A stretch of DNA of 64,000 nucleotides from Thermoclostridium caenicola (GTDB lineage: Bacteria > Bacillota > Clostridia > DSM-8532): assembly GCF_900142095.1 (NCBI RefSeq), contig NZ_FQZP01000006.1, positions 1 through 64,000 on the forward strand, read 5' to 3'. Position 1 is the first letter of the stretch, and each line of letters begins with the position of its first letter. Below are positions 45,452-54,857 of the stretch, piece after piece. Under the pieces are notes generated by a model. The model saw nothing but the letters and a program-made list of their open reading frames with translations, had not been told where the DNA came from and ran no database searches. The translations under genes and the position numbers were made by a program.

Positions 45452-46255
45452 CTATTCCAGGTTCAAACGCTTCTTCAGGATATGGTTGGTAATCAGGAAG
45501 TAGCCTGCCGACAGCAAGGTGAAGAAACCGATGGTGAACCACATGACATAATGGAACAGTGCAATGGAAGTCTGCAGGCTTTCCTGCAGCGTATCCATGT
45601 AGTGCTGCAGCACCCTGACATTCGGGATGAGGGTCAGGCAGGCAAACAGGATTTGTGCAAAAGCGGTCAGCCCGAGGAAAGCGCCCAGGGAAGCCATGGT
45701 CCTGTGCCGGTTGGACAGATGTCCCAGGGCGATGGACGCATAGATGAGCAGGATACCGAAAACGGTGGTGGCAATGCCTGCGAGGAAGATTTCCAGCACA
45801 ACCAGGCTTCCTGTGGGGCCGAAGATGGTCAGAAATTCTGCTATAACTGCAAAAAGATCCAGCATCAACGCCCTGTTGGCAATTTCATCAAAGGTCAGGA
45901 TAACGATGGAGAGGAATGCCGCAACAAGGCTTCCCAGGTTCCATAAAACCGATATCAGCAATTTGCTGACAATGTGCTGCCATGGTTCCACCGGCAGGGT
46001 GAACATCAGATACCCTTCATCGGACAGCAGGTTCTTGTGGAAGCGTTGGATCATGACCACAAAGGTCATGACAAACATCCCCATCAGGATCATGATGTAC
46101 ACGATGGCGCTGATGAATTCGGGGACTTCGGAGCCCCCGGCCGTCAGGGCCGAGATGAGTTTGGTGACAGCCGCAGCAATCAGCATAGCGGCGTATATGG
46201 GCATAAACGTTCTTCCCGTGGCTTTCAGTTCATACTTTAAAAGCTTGCCTAACAT
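45452..46255 (-). CDS. ABC transporter permease, exporter type
   Basis: A 267-residue membrane protein with six predicted helices (about 16-35, 50-72, 105-130, 140-175, 180-205, 235-258). MLGKLLKYELKATGRT is the usual start of ABC-2 type permeases in GntR-regulated export systems. Its start overlaps the end of the ATPase gene by seven bases. The substrate is unknown; YtrA-type systems respond to cell-wall antibiotics. Confidence 0.8.
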   Translation of the reverse strand: MLGKLLKYELKATGRTFMPIYAAMLIAAAVTKLISALTAGGSEVPEFISAIVYIMILMGMFVMTFVVMIQRFHKNLLSDEGYLMFTLPVEPWQHIVSKLLISVLWNLGSLVAAFLSIVILTFDEIANRALMLDLFAVIAEFLTIFGPTGSLVVLEIFLAGIATTVFGILLIYASIALGHLSNRHRTMASLGAFLGLTAFAQILFACLTLIPNVRVLQHYMDTLQESLQTSIALFHYVMWFTIGFFTLLSAGYFLITNHILKKRLNLE

Positions 46256-46944
46256 CTGAACACCTCCCTGAACAGACCGTCCACCGATTTTCCCTGTTCC
46301 CTGATCTCATCCACCGACGAAGACAGGACTACCTGGCCTTCACGGATGAAAATCACGTGATCGAGAATCTTTTCCACGTCCGAGATCAGGTGGGTGGAGA
46401 TGATGATTGTCGCTTCCGGGTTATAATTGCTGATGATGGTTTCCAGGATATAATCCCGGGCCGCCGGATCCACGCCTCCTATGGGTTCGTCCAGAAGATA
46501 CAGTTCCGCTTCCCGGCTCATGACCAGGATGAGCTGCACCTTTTCCTTGGTGCCCTTGGACATGGTCTTCAGCTTGTCATTCGGGTTAATGTTGAGCCTT
46601 TTGAGCATATCATAAGCCTTATCCGGCCTGAAATCACCGTAGAAGTCTCTGAACAGCCCGATGATGTCATGGACGCGCATCCAGTCGTTCAGGTAATTCC
46701 TTTCCGGGAGGTAGGACACGATCTTTTTGGTGCCGGTTCCAGGCTTCATGCCGGCTATGCGTATTTCACCCGATGTGGGTGTCAGAAGTGCGTTGGCAAG
46801 CTTAATCAGGGTGGTTTTGCCGCTGCCGTTGGGTCCCAAAAGCCCAACAATTCTGCCCCGCTCAATGGTCAGGTTGACATCCGAGAGCGCTTTTTTACCG
46901 CCATAGGATTTCGTCAGACCTTTGCATTCCAGAATGGCATTCAT
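46249..46944 (-). CDS. ABC transporter ATPase, exporter type
   Basis: A 231-residue ATPase. Walker A is GPNGSGKTT (about 37-45), a divergent signature segment lies at TMSKGTKEKVQL, Walker B is ELYLLDEPIGGVD and the switch histidine is STHLIS. The signature MSKGTKEK instead of LSGGQ is usual for this exporter branch (YtrB/BcrA types). It is coupled to the GntR regulator upstream by ATGA and to the permease downstream. Confidence 0.88.
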   Translation of the reverse strand: MNAILECKGLTKSYGGKKALSDVNLTIERGRIVGLLGPNGSGKTTLIKLANALLTPTSGEIRIAGMKPGTGTKKIVSYLPERNYLNDWMRVHDIIGLFRDFYGDFRPDKAYDMLKRLNINPNDKLKTMSKGTKEKVQLILVMSREAELYLLDEPIGGVDPAARDYILETIISNYNPEATIIISTHLISDVEKILDHVIFIREGQVVLSSSVDEIREQGKSVDGLFREVFRC

Positions 46945-47312
46945 TTCCCTACCTCCTCGATCATATTGTTGATGATGGACAGGATTTCTTTTTTGTCAAA
47001 ACCGAGCTTTTTCATTTTCTCCAGGAACTCCGATACCTGTTCCCTGGCAATTCTTATTCTGGCTTTTTGAATCATCTCCGAATCCTCCGTTATCGATCGA
47101 CCGCTGGTGCGGTGCGTGATGATGAGTCCGTCTTCCTCCAATTGGGCCAGCGCCCGCTGCATGGTGTTGGGATTGACTGAGGCTTCCCTGGCCAAATCGC
47201 GTACAGAAGGAAGTTTCGCTCCTGGAGGATAGACCCCGGAAAGTATCATCCATTCGATATGTTCGACCAATTGCGTGTAGATGGGTCTGTCCGGTTTCAG
47301 GTCCCAGGGCAT
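46941..47312 (-). CDS. GntR-family regulator, YtrA type
   Basis: A 123-residue regulator. The winged helix-turn-helix (about 10-78) contains YTQLVEHIEWMILSG, LPSVRDLAREASVNPNTMQRA and the wing around RTSGRSI. The short C-terminal tail with no ligand domain defines the YtrA subfamily. It heads the three-gene exporter unit, and the palindrome just upstream is its likely operator. Confidence 0.9.
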   Translation of the reverse strand: MPWDLKPDRPIYTQLVEHIEWMILSGVYPPGAKLPSVRDLAREASVNPNTMQRALAQLEEDGLIITHRTSGRSITEDSEMIQKARIRIAREQVSEFLEKMKKLGFDKKEILSIINNMIEEVGK

Positions 47313-47324
47313 TCGATCACCCCT

Positions 47325-47362
47325 TTGTATTATTGTATTAAGCGCTTAATACAATAATACAA
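47325..47362. promoter_or_regulatory. 38-bp perfect palindrome, GntR/YtrA operator
   Basis: Bases 47325-47343 (TTGTATTATTGTATTAAGC) are exactly repeated inverted at 47344-47362. The palindrome begins 13 bases before the GntR start codon. Each arm holds two TTGTATT words, so it may bind more than one dimer. YtrA-type regulators repress their own operon from such sites. Confidence 0.8.
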
Positions 47363-47401
47363 TAATCGTGCCACCAGGTCAAGTGTTTTTCCAAAATTAA
47401 A

Positions 47402-47427
47402 TGCCGGACTTAATGCTAAGTCCGGCA
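47402..47427. other. Hairpin TGCCGGACTTA/TAAGTCCGGCA
   Basis: A perfect 11-bp stem around ATGC in the gap between the GntR operon and the chemoreceptor gene. No T run follows. The remaining bases up to 47741 show no supported gene. Confidence 0.5.
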
Positions 47428-47741
47428 CCCGGCATAAAGGAGGTGAGGCGCCTCCTTGGGACGGTCCGGATGAACCATTCCCTGATATAGTCTATTCAGA
47501 AATTGGACAAGTGTGACAGGCTGCGACAGGTTTTTGATCGATACTGGCGGGTGTCCTGTCCTGCCGTCGGGGAATAGGCGGAAAAAGAAAAAGACGGCAA
47601 CAGGCGGTTTACAGTGCGCGATTCACGACAGATATTGTAAGAATATTGTAGATATTTACAAAATGTTTCGATAAAAAATATAGTGGTAAAAAATAAGTGT
47701 TGTTCAAGTATATAGATGAACTGAAACAGGGGGTACTCTAA

Positions 47742-49241
47742 ATGAGCCAAGCAAATGCTGTCAAACAATCGAGCTATGATCTGAAGCGCGTGGATAAGGT
47801 AAATCTGATTGCAATATGGTGTGTCATTGCGCTCTATGCGCTTACCAATATCGTGACGTATGGGCTGAATGCGTTTACGGATGTCATCAAATCCATAGTC
47901 GTGGCAGGCCTTGCAACAGGACTGTATTATCTGAACCTTCCACAGTTTATTAAATCCCTGCTTTTCGGTCTGCTCCCTTTATTGGCCATGATGGCCTATT
48001 TCCTGATTACAGGGTTTGATCTGGGAAACCACTATATTGCTTTTGCTGCCGTTGCCATGATCGCGTTATACTTTAACGAAAGGCTTACCCTGGTTTTTGG
48101 CGTTATCAGCAATGTTCTGCTCATAGTGATGTTCCTGCTGGCCGGTGAGGTCTTTATGGGACCGGTGGGAAACGATATCCTGGTTGTCGAATTCATCAAG
48201 GTGCTCGTCGTGTTTAACGGCGCGCTGGCGCTCCTGTACTTTTTGACCAGGTGGGCAGGCGAGCTTGTGAAGAACGCTTCTGCCGAAACGGATAAAGTCG
48301 GCGAATTGGCGGCCAGGCTCCAGACTGTGATCGCCCAGGTTGAAACAGGTTCCCAGAACCTGAATAACCATATCGAAACCGTAAATAAGACCATTGGCGC
48401 CACGAAGGAATCAAGCAAGGGCATCTTTGTGTCCATGAACGAGATGGCAAAGGCCATCCAGGAAGAAGCGTCCAGCATTTACAAGACCAATGAGGCCATG
48501 AACAGTTCCATGGATCTGGTCAGCCAGACCCAGGCCATTTCGGGTTCCATAGCTGAAAAATCAAAGGAAATGGCACAAACCATTGAGCAGGGTAACGAAA
48601 AAATTGCCGAAATGGTGGCTCATAACGAGGTCATCAGCAAGGCTGTGGGCTCCGCCAAGGCAACGGTTAACGAGCTGAACCAAAGCATGGAGCGGGTTAA
48701 CCGGGCCTTGGACGAGATCCTGGAGATTGCCGAGCAAACCAATATGCTGGCTCTCAATGCGGCCATCGAGGCGGCGCGGGCCGGCGAGCAGGGCAAAGGG
48801 TTTGCCGTTGTGGCCGATGAAATCAGGAAGCTGGCAGAGCAGAGCAAGGCGACTGCCGACAATATCAGCCGTATCATCCAGGAGCTGACCGAACGCTCCA
48901 TGGATACCCTCAAAAAAGTGTATGAGGGCGATGCAGCAGTCCGTGAAGGTAATCGGATACTGGAAAACATTACGGACTTCTTCAGCCGGATGAAGGTTTC
49001 GGTGGAGGATGCCAACCGTCAGTTGTTTGAAGGTGTTGAGGGAACCAAGCATGTGACCGAGATCTTTATTGAAATCCAGAAACAGATAGAGAACGTGGCC
49101 AGCATTTCGGAAGAAAATGCGGCATCCACCGAGGAAGTGCTTGCCACTCTGGAGGATCAGAACAACAATATCATGCAGATCCATGAAGCCATGGCAAACA
49201 TCGGCAGGCTCAGCAGGGAACTGCGCGGGCTTGTATCGTGA
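47742..49241 (+). CDS. Methyl-accepting chemotaxis protein with membrane-embedded sensor region
   Basis: A 499-residue chemoreceptor. The first 185 residues contain about six membrane helices in close succession with no large outer domain and no clear HAMP, so sensing may occur within or near the membrane. The cytoplasmic signalling hairpin carries [20 protein letters not shown] and [18 protein letters not shown], the CheA/CheW contact tip. It is monocistronic. No che genes are in the window. Confidence 0.9.
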   Translation: MSQANAVKQSSYDLKRVDKVNLIAIWCVIALYALTNIVTYGLNAFTDVIKSIVVAGLATGLYYLNLPQFIKSLLFGLLPLLAMMAYFLITGFDLGNHYIAFAAVAMIALYFNERLTLVFGVISNVLLIVMFLLAGEVFMGPVGNDILVVEFIKVLVVFNGALALLYFLTRWAGELVKNASAETDKVGELAARLQTVIAQVETGSQNLNNHIETVNKTIGATKESSKGIFVSMNEMAKAIQEEASSIYKTNEAMNSSMDLVSQTQAISGSIAEKSKEMAQTIEQGNEKIAEMVAHNEVISKAVGSAKATVNELNQSMERVNRALDEILEIAEQTNMLALNAAIEAARAGEQGKGFAVVADEIRKLAEQSKATADNISRIIQELTERSMDTLKKVYEGDAAVREGNRILENITDFFSRMKVSVEDANRQLFEGVEGTKHVTEIFIEIQKQIENVASISEENAASTEEVLATLEDQNNNIMQIHEAMANIGRLSRELRGLVS

Positions 49242-49362
49242 TGTTTGAAAAGGAGGGGGGGGACAGCAGGAGAATACTGTGTGTCCTGAAAGCGGAATAC
49301 CGTATTCCCTGTTGGAAAGAGGGGCGGCTTTAGGAGCCACCCCTCTTTTAATCTGTTCTGCC

Positions 49363-51894
49363 TTATGCGGTTTCGATCTGGCTTTCGGCGATGAGGCCCA
49401 GGTGTTCCACGGCCCATTCGCGCAACTTGTACTTGAGGGTCTTGCCGGCTGCGTTCATGGGGAAGGATTTCATGAATTCCACATACTTGGGCGTTTTGTG
49501 CTTGGCCATATGGGTGCGCACGTAGTCTTTCAGTTCCTCGGCGGTCATTTCCTCGCCATCCTTGAGGATGACGCAGGCCATGATCTCCTCGCCGTATTGC
49601 TTGTCGGGCACACCGATGACCTGGACATCGCTGACCTTGGGATGGGTGTAGATAAAGTCCTCAATCTCCTTGGGATAGATGTTTTCGCCGCCACGGATGA
49701 TCATATCCTTGATTCGCCCGGTGATCTTGAAATAGCCGTTTTCGTCCATCCGGGCCATATCACCCGTATGCAGCCAGCCATCCGCATCGATGACAGCTGC
49801 CGTTGCCTCGGGCATTTTGTAGTAACCCTTCATGACATTGTAGCCCCTGGCCACAAACTCGCCGTCGGTGTTGGGCGGCAGATCCTTTCCGGTAACCGGA
49901 TCCACGATCTTGCATTCCACACCGGGCAGGGCTCGGCCGACCGTGTTGACCCTGACTTCAATCGGATCGTCCACGCGGCTCTGGGTGCATCCGGGGGAAG
50001 CCTCGGTCTGGCCGTATACGATAGTGATCTCCTTCATGTTCATCTTGTCCACCACATCCTGCATCACCTTGATGGGACACGGGCTTCCTGCCATGATGCC
50101 GGTTCTCATGTGGGAGAAGTCGGTCTTGGCGAAGTCCTCATGCTCCAGCATGGCGATGAACATGGTGGGAACGCCATGGCATGCCGTTATCTTTTCTTTG
50201 TTGATGCATTCCAGGGCCACTTTCGGGGAGAAGTAGGGAATGGGGCACATGGTGGCGCCATGGGTCATGGCAGCCGTCATGGCCAGCACCATGCCGAAGC
50301 AGTGGAACATGGGGACCTGGATCAGCAGACGGTCCGCCGTGGAGAAATCCAGGCAGTCACCGATGGTCTTGCCGTTGTTCACCACGTTGTAGTGGGTCAG
50401 CATGACGCCCTTCGGGAAGCCTGTTGTGCCGGAGGTGTACTGCATGTTGCAGACGTCGTCCTTATGGATGGTGTAGGCCCGACGGTAAACTTCCTCAACG
50501 GGTACCTTGTCGGCCAGCGCCATGGCTTCGTCCCAGGTCAGGCAGCCCTTTTGCTTCGAATCGATGGTGATGATGTTCCTGAGGAACGGAAGGCGCTTGA
50601 TGTAGAGGGGCTTTCCGGGCTCTGCGGTCTCCAGTTCGGGACAGAGTTCCCGGATGATGCCCACATAGTCAGAATCCTTGAACCCATCGATCATGACCAG
50701 CGTATGGGTATCCGACTGGCGCAGCAGATACTCGGCCTCATGGATCTTGTAGGCCGTGTTGACCGTTACGAGGACCGCCCCGATCTTCACGGTTGCCCAG
50801 AAGGTGATGAACCACTGGGGCACATTGGTGGCCCATATGGCCACATGATCCCCGGGCTTTACGCCCAGTGCGATCAGGGCGCGGGCAAAGGTGTCCACAT
50901 CATCGCGGAATTCCGCATAGGTCCTGGTGTAGTCGTGGGTGATGAATTTGAAGGCATACTGGTCGGGGAATTCCTCAACCACACGATCGAGCACCTGGGG
51001 GAACGTCAGATCGATGAGGATATCCTTCTCCCAGATGTACTGTCCCGTGCCCGCTTTGTTGGTATACAGCCGGCCCCGTCTCATGTCCTTTCTCAGGTAT
51101 TTAGACATGTAATTGGCGTAGTTGGGGAATACCACGCCGGCGTCCGCCAGATCCGGCGCCCAGCGCTTCACCCATTCAAGGGAAATATAACCGGCATAGT
51201 TGATGGAACGCAGGGCCATGATGAAATCATTGATGGGAAGATCGCCTTCTCCCACCATGCGGTAGGAAACCTTGCCGTCTGCCATGACAGAGTCCTTGAT
51301 ATGGACGTACTTGATATAGGCGCCCAGGTTCTGGACGGTTTGACCGGGTGTTTCGCCCGCAAAACGGTAGGGATGGTGAAGATCCCAAAGCGCTCCCACC
51401 GCATCGCTTCCGATAGCGTTGAGCAGATTGCAGAGCCTGCGGGTATCGCTGTAAACGCCGTTGGTCTCCACAAGCAGCGTTACTCCCTTTTCCTCCGCTA
51501 TGGGAACCAGCTTCTTTAAGGCGGCGATAACGACCTCGTCGTCCACCTCTCCCTGGGGTTGGGGTTCTTTATCCGCCAGGATGCGGACATAGGGGGTTTT
51601 GAGCTTTGCCGCCAGCTCGATGTACTGGACGATCTCTTCATGGTTTTCCTCAGCCTTGTCGGCGAATTTCAGGCAGCAGCCCGACGAAAGGCAGGGGATT
51701 TCAAGGCGCAGCTTCTGCAGCTTATTGATGGTTTGGGGAAGCTCCGCTTCAGTAAAGGGCTTTGCCCGGACCGCAAAGATTTCCTTGCCCAGGCCGCGTA
51801 TTTCGATGCCGTCAAAACCAAAGTCCTTGGCCATGGAATAGATATCCGGCCAGTCAAAATCTGGACATCCCAGGGTCGAAAAAGCCAGTTTCAT
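49363..51894 (-). CDS. Fusion of a TIM-barrel sugar isomerase/epimerase-like domain and an AMP-forming acyl-CoA ligase
   Basis: An 843-residue two-domain protein. Residues 1-275 resemble xylose-isomerase-like TIM barrels (MKLAFSTLGCPDFDW, FDGIEIRG, TLLVETNG, ALWDLHHPYR, VHIKDS, SLEWVKRW). From about 305 an ANL-superfamily ligase follows with YTSGTTGFPKGV (P loop), YGQTEASPG, GWLHTGDMAR and the hinge GRIKDMIIRGGENIYPKEIE. The catalytic lysine region is PMNAAGKTLKYKLRE. The linker 275-305 is short and in frame. ATG 51894 has AGGAGG eight bases upstream. A T-box leader precedes it. Substrate unknown. Confidence 0.85.
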   Translation of the reverse strand: MKLAFSTLGCPDFDWPDIYSMAKDFGFDGIEIRGLGKEIFAVRAKPFTEAELPQTINKLQKLRLEIPCLSSGCCLKFADKAEENHEEIVQYIELAAKLKTPYVRILADKEPQPQGEVDDEVVIAALKKLVPIAEEKGVTLLVETNGVYSDTRRLCNLLNAIGSDAVGALWDLHHPYRFAGETPGQTVQNLGAYIKYVHIKDSVMADGKVSYRMVGEGDLPINDFIMALRSINYAGYISLEWVKRWAPDLADAGVVFPNYANYMSKYLRKDMRRGRLYTNKAGTGQYIWEKDILIDLTFPQVLDRVVEEFPDQYAFKFITHDYTRTYAEFRDDVDTFARALIALGVKPGDHVAIWATNVPQWFITFWATVKIGAVLVTVNTAYKIHEAEYLLRQSDTHTLVMIDGFKDSDYVGIIRELCPELETAEPGKPLYIKRLPFLRNIITIDSKQKGCLTWDEAMALADKVPVEEVYRRAYTIHKDDVCNMQYTSGTTGFPKGVMLTHYNVVNNGKTIGDCLDFSTADRLLIQVPMFHCFGMVLAMTAAMTHGATMCPIPYFSPKVALECINKEKITACHGVPTMFIAMLEHEDFAKTDFSHMRTGIMAGSPCPIKVMQDVVDKMNMKEITIVYGQTEASPGCTQSRVDDPIEVRVNTVGRALPGVECKIVDPVTGKDLPPNTDGEFVARGYNVMKGYYKMPEATAAVIDADGWLHTGDMARMDENGYFKITGRIKDMIIRGGENIYPKEIEDFIYTHPKVSDVQVIGVPDKQYGEEIMACVILKDGEEMTAEELKDYVRTHMAKHKTPKYVEFMKSFPMNAAGKTLKYKLREWAVEHLGLIAESQIETA

Positions 51895-51926
51895 ACCACA
51901 ATCCTCCTGACGTGTTTTGATCAAAT

Positions 51927-52230
51927 AAAAAAAGCCTCCGCCTTCCTGCATTCAAGAAGACGAAAGCTTTGCTTCCGCGGTACCACTTCTTTTGGCCAAA
52001 ATGGCCCACTCATGCAGCATCCGCCCGGTCAGCCGGGTTAATGCCTTCCCGTTGTAACGGCGGGAATCCGTCCATGCCTACTTGCCGGAAGCGAACCTGC
52101 TTCCGGGGGTTCAGATGGCTGCTCGAGGGGGAGCCCACTTTCTGCTCCGCGCGCTGTTTCGCACCGTCCAACAGCTCTCTGAGCCGCATAAGCAGTGTGT
52201 TTTCCCTGTCATCGCATTTATCCGGTTTGT
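51927..52230 (-). ncRNA. T-box riboswitch leader
   Basis: The minus strand carries the T-box AAGTGGTACCGCGGAAGC (51988-51971). GGAAGC can pair with GCTTTC as antiterminator, while GCTTTCGTCTTC pairs with GAAGGCGGAGGC before a T run (51967-51927) as terminator. Upstream, Stem I has the CAGAGAGCTG and GGTGCGAA features. By spacing to CCT-CGAGC the specifier is probably GCT (Ala, 52134-52132); CTC (Leu) one base along is possible. TGGT predicts a tRNA with discriminator A, which fits both. It controls the fusion gene by uncharged tRNA. Confidence 0.85.
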
Positions 52231-52234
52231 AAGT

Positions 52235-52263
52235 ATGCTATCAGATTCCAATGTACTTGTCAA
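52235..52263 (-). promoter_or_regulatory. Promoter of the T-box leader
   Basis: On the minus strand TTGACA (52263-52258) and TAGCAT (52240-52235) with 17-base spacing. Transcription would start near 52228, just before Stem I. Confidence 0.7.
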
Positions 52264-52386
52264 GGTACATCATGGATGGAAAACGGCATCCTCCCGCATC
52301 TTTCTGTTCAGGTTCCCCCGGTAACCTTCTTGTCCCTCGGGTCATATGATGGTTTTATGGAGCATGCGATGCGAGAGGTGTTCATG

Positions 52387-52584
52387 ATGCCGGATGGCGT
52401 ATCCCAGGAGTTCTATCCGGGTTCTTTCAGAGGCAGGCGCTTCCCCAGGCGATACCCCGTCATCCGTCGCCCGATATACGGTCCGGTCATCGTACCCGGA
52501 TTCCGGTATCCCTTCCGTTACCGGCCGAGGGGATTCCTTTACCGCTATGGGCCCTTGTTCTGGCTTCTTGAGATGCTGGATTGA
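52387..52584 (+). CDS. Possible small Arg/Pro/Tyr-rich protein
   Basis: A 65-residue frame, very rich in Arg, Pro, Tyr, Phe and Gly (RRFPRRYPVIRRPIYGP and RYPFRYRPRGFLYRYG). Such composition is seen in some small spore-coat or DNA-binding proteins. ATG 52387 has GAGGTG eight bases before it; an ATG at 52384 is equivalent. A terminator follows 19 bases after the stop. I recognise no family, and composition bias makes chance possible. Confidence 0.4.
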   Translation: MPDGVSQEFYPGSFRGRRFPRRYPVIRRPIYGPVIVPGFRYPFRYRPRGFLYRYGPLFWLLEMLD

Positions 52585-52602
52585 CAGGTTCCTTCTCCGG
52601 AC

Positions 52603-52631
52603 AAAAGGCATCTCTCTGTGAGATGCCTTTT
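52603..52631. terminator. Bidirectional terminator
   Basis: AAAAGGCATCT pairs with AGATGCCTTTT around a seven-base loop between the small convergent frame and the YesM-like kinase gene. Confidence 0.8.
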
Positions 52632-52645
52632 GTCCCTTGCTTGCT

Positions 52646-54424
52646 TCAAACCGGCTGGATTGCCGGAACATCTTTTTTCTTGATGACGGGCAGGACCATT
52701 TCCGCAATGGTGCCGATCCCGGGCTCGCTGATGTAGTAGAGCCCATATCCTTCCCCGTACTGGAGCCGTATGCGCTCCTTGATGTTGTGTATGCCGATAG
52801 TGTTGAAGCGTTTTCCCTTATTGGAATCGCTTTGGTTAAGCGTGTAGACCGTGGCCAGATCCATTCCCGAACCGTTGTCAATCACCTCGATATGCAGCTT
52901 GTCGTTCTCGATGAAGGACAGGATCTTGATAAACCCTTTGTCTTCCATATCCTCAAAGGCATGGAGGATGCAATTTTCCACCAGCGGCTGCAGGACAAAG
53001 CGCAGGATTTCGCAGTCGCATGTCTCCGGATCCAGTTGGGTTGAGAATTCGAAGGTATCGCCATAACGGAATTTCTGGATCCGGATATAATTCTTGAGAT
53101 TTTCCACCTCGTCGCTCAGGGTGGTCAGGGTTCCCGGCTGGGCCAGGTTGTATTTCAGAAGGTTAATCAGCGAGGTGCACATATCCGCGATATTGTTCAT
53201 GTTCTGGAGCACGGCAAGCCATTTGATGGAATCCAGGGTGTTATACAGGAAATGGGGATTGATTTGGGCCTGGAGCACCTGGAACTCCAGCTCCGACTTG
53301 CGCTTCTGCTCTTCAAATTCCTTTTTGTAGTAGCTCTGGATCTGGTCCATCATGATGTTGAAGGTATCCCCCAGAATACCCAGCTCGTTCTTCAGTTTGA
53401 GGGAGACCCTGAAATCCAGATCGCCCCGCTCAATGCGTTTGCATGCCTGTATCAGGGTCTTGACAGGCCTTGTGATGGACTGGGTTGAAAGCAGGATGAA
53501 GGTGAAAGAAATAATGGCCGTAGCAAACAGGATAGTGTTGAAAATGAACAGCAGGCTGCGGCTCCTTTCGGTAAGCGGCAGGGCTTCAATCATCCTGACG
53601 ATCTTCCAGTCGGCCATCTCGATGGTTTCGGTGACGATGATACTGTCCCTGCCAAATACCGGCCCGCGAAGCTGCAGGTTTTTTGCGGTAAGGATTTCGG
53701 GATACTGCTCGAGTACGGGCTCAAAATTGCTGATGATGGGATGGTTGAATATGATGTTGCCCTCCGTGTCCACCACCATGATCTTCTCGTCGAGCTCCAC
53801 AGTGGACAGCGAGAACATTTCACGGACAACCTGGTAATCGATGTCCAGGACGATCAGCCCGATGAGCTTCTGCGTCTCAATGTTGTAGACAGGACAGATA
53901 TAGGACATGACACTGAAATAGTTGTCGGGATAATACTCCACCTCGTGAACATTGGTCCACAGCTCTTTGACCTTTTTTTCACGCATGACGGTGAAATACC
54001 GGGAAACGAAGTCGAAAACCTGTTCCTCGTCGATGGAAAGCGTGCTGGAATAGACATAACCGAGTTCGCTGACAATATGCGCGCCCTTTATAAAGGACTG
54101 GGTGCCGATGGTGCCAAGAAGGAGCGAACTGATCTCATTGCGCCGCTCAACCTTTTCCTGATCCGATCCGGACTGGGGCTTTGGAAGCATGTCCACCACC
54201 TTGGCGTTGGCGCCCAGCGCGTTGCCTGTGCTGCGAATGATGTCTGCCATAAAGTCAAACTGGGATTTGATCTTATTGGTGACCAGAACGTTGTAATCTA
54301 CCTCATATTTGCGGAACTCATCCAGATAGACATACCGGTTGGCCGCCCACATGGTGGCCAGCAGGAAAAAAGTCAATCCGGCCATGCCGATAAATATACG
54401 AAAAGAAATGGATCTGAACCCCAT
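52646..54424 (-). CDS. YesM-type sensor histidine kinase
   Basis: A 592-residue membrane kinase: helix 1 (about 8-27), an extracellular dCache-like domain (about 35-285), helix 2 (about 288-312), HAMP (about 313-366), a His-kinase domain with His391 in QAQINPHFLYNTLDSI, and an HATPase domain ending with IDNGSGMD and TIGIHNIKERI. This family pairs with AraC-type regulators to control sugar uptake. It is divergent from its likely partner, the YesN-like gene at 54858. Confidence 0.92.
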   Translation of the reverse strand: MGFRSISFRIFIGMAGLTFFLLATMWAANRYVYLDEFRKYEVDYNVLVTNKIKSQFDFMADIIRSTGNALGANAKVVDMLPKPQSGSDQEKVERRNEISSLLLGTIGTQSFIKGAHIVSELGYVYSSTLSIDEEQVFDFVSRYFTVMREKKVKELWTNVHEVEYYPDNYFSVMSYICPVYNIETQKLIGLIVLDIDYQVVREMFSLSTVELDEKIMVVDTEGNIIFNHPIISNFEPVLEQYPEILTAKNLQLRGPVFGRDSIIVTETIEMADWKIVRMIEALPLTERSRSLLFIFNTILFATAIISFTFILLSTQSITRPVKTLIQACKRIERGDLDFRVSLKLKNELGILGDTFNIMMDQIQSYYKKEFEEQKRKSELEFQVLQAQINPHFLYNTLDSIKWLAVLQNMNNIADMCTSLINLLKYNLAQPGTLTTLSDEVENLKNYIRIQKFRYGDTFEFSTQLDPETCDCEILRFVLQPLVENCILHAFEDMEDKGFIKILSFIENDKLHIEVIDNGSGMDLATVYTLNQSDSNKGKRFNTIGIHNIKERIRLQYGEGYGLYYISEPGIGTIAEMVLPVIKKKDVPAIQPV

Positions 54425-54456
54425 ATAAAAGCCTCCCCCCCATACGGCTTAAAGTT

Positions 54457-54486
54457 ATTATACCTCAATGGCCGGATCACTGTCAC
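54457..54486 (-). promoter_or_regulatory. Promoter of the YesM-like kinase gene
   Basis: On the minus strand GTGACA (54486-54481) and TATAAT (54462-54457) with 18-base spacing, 33 bases before the start codon. Confidence 0.5.
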
Positions 54487-54628
54487 ATTCCGCCTGAAGG
54501 TTTATGCTGGAAAATAACCCTGAATCCAAAAGAAGTCATGGGTGGCTTATGCTTAGAATCATCGGATTGACAGCATGATGATTTGTAGCTTTGTACAAAA
54601 ATACCATACCTGCAGGAGAAAAAATTAT

Positions 54629-54657
54629 TTGTTTTATTCAATTCGTTGATTTATTAT
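54629..54657 (+). promoter_or_regulatory. Promoter candidate of the YesN-like gene
   Basis: TTGTTT (54629-54634) and TATTAT (54652-54657) with 17-base spacing, leaving a leader of about 195 bases. No other gene is seen in 54487-54857. Confidence 0.4.
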
Positions 54658-54857
54658 AAGATCGTGGCTGTTCCACAGCAGGTAGCCTGATGGATGCAGA
54701 AGGAGACCAAATCCAATTCCGGCTGGAAACCATATGATCCGCACAACCATTCCATCGGATTTGATGCCGGAATGGAAAGGATAAGATTATCTCAGGCGCT
54801 TGACCTGTGCGTTTCCTGGTTTTTTTGCTCATTTTACAAGGGGGGCTTGGACAATAA

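Noticed and set aside
49279-51519. A 746-codon open frame on the plus strand opposite the TIM-barrel/ligase fusion
   Set aside because: The minus strand has two complete, motif-bearing domains and a ribosome binding site. The plus-strand translation is His/Gly/Asp-rich and featureless.
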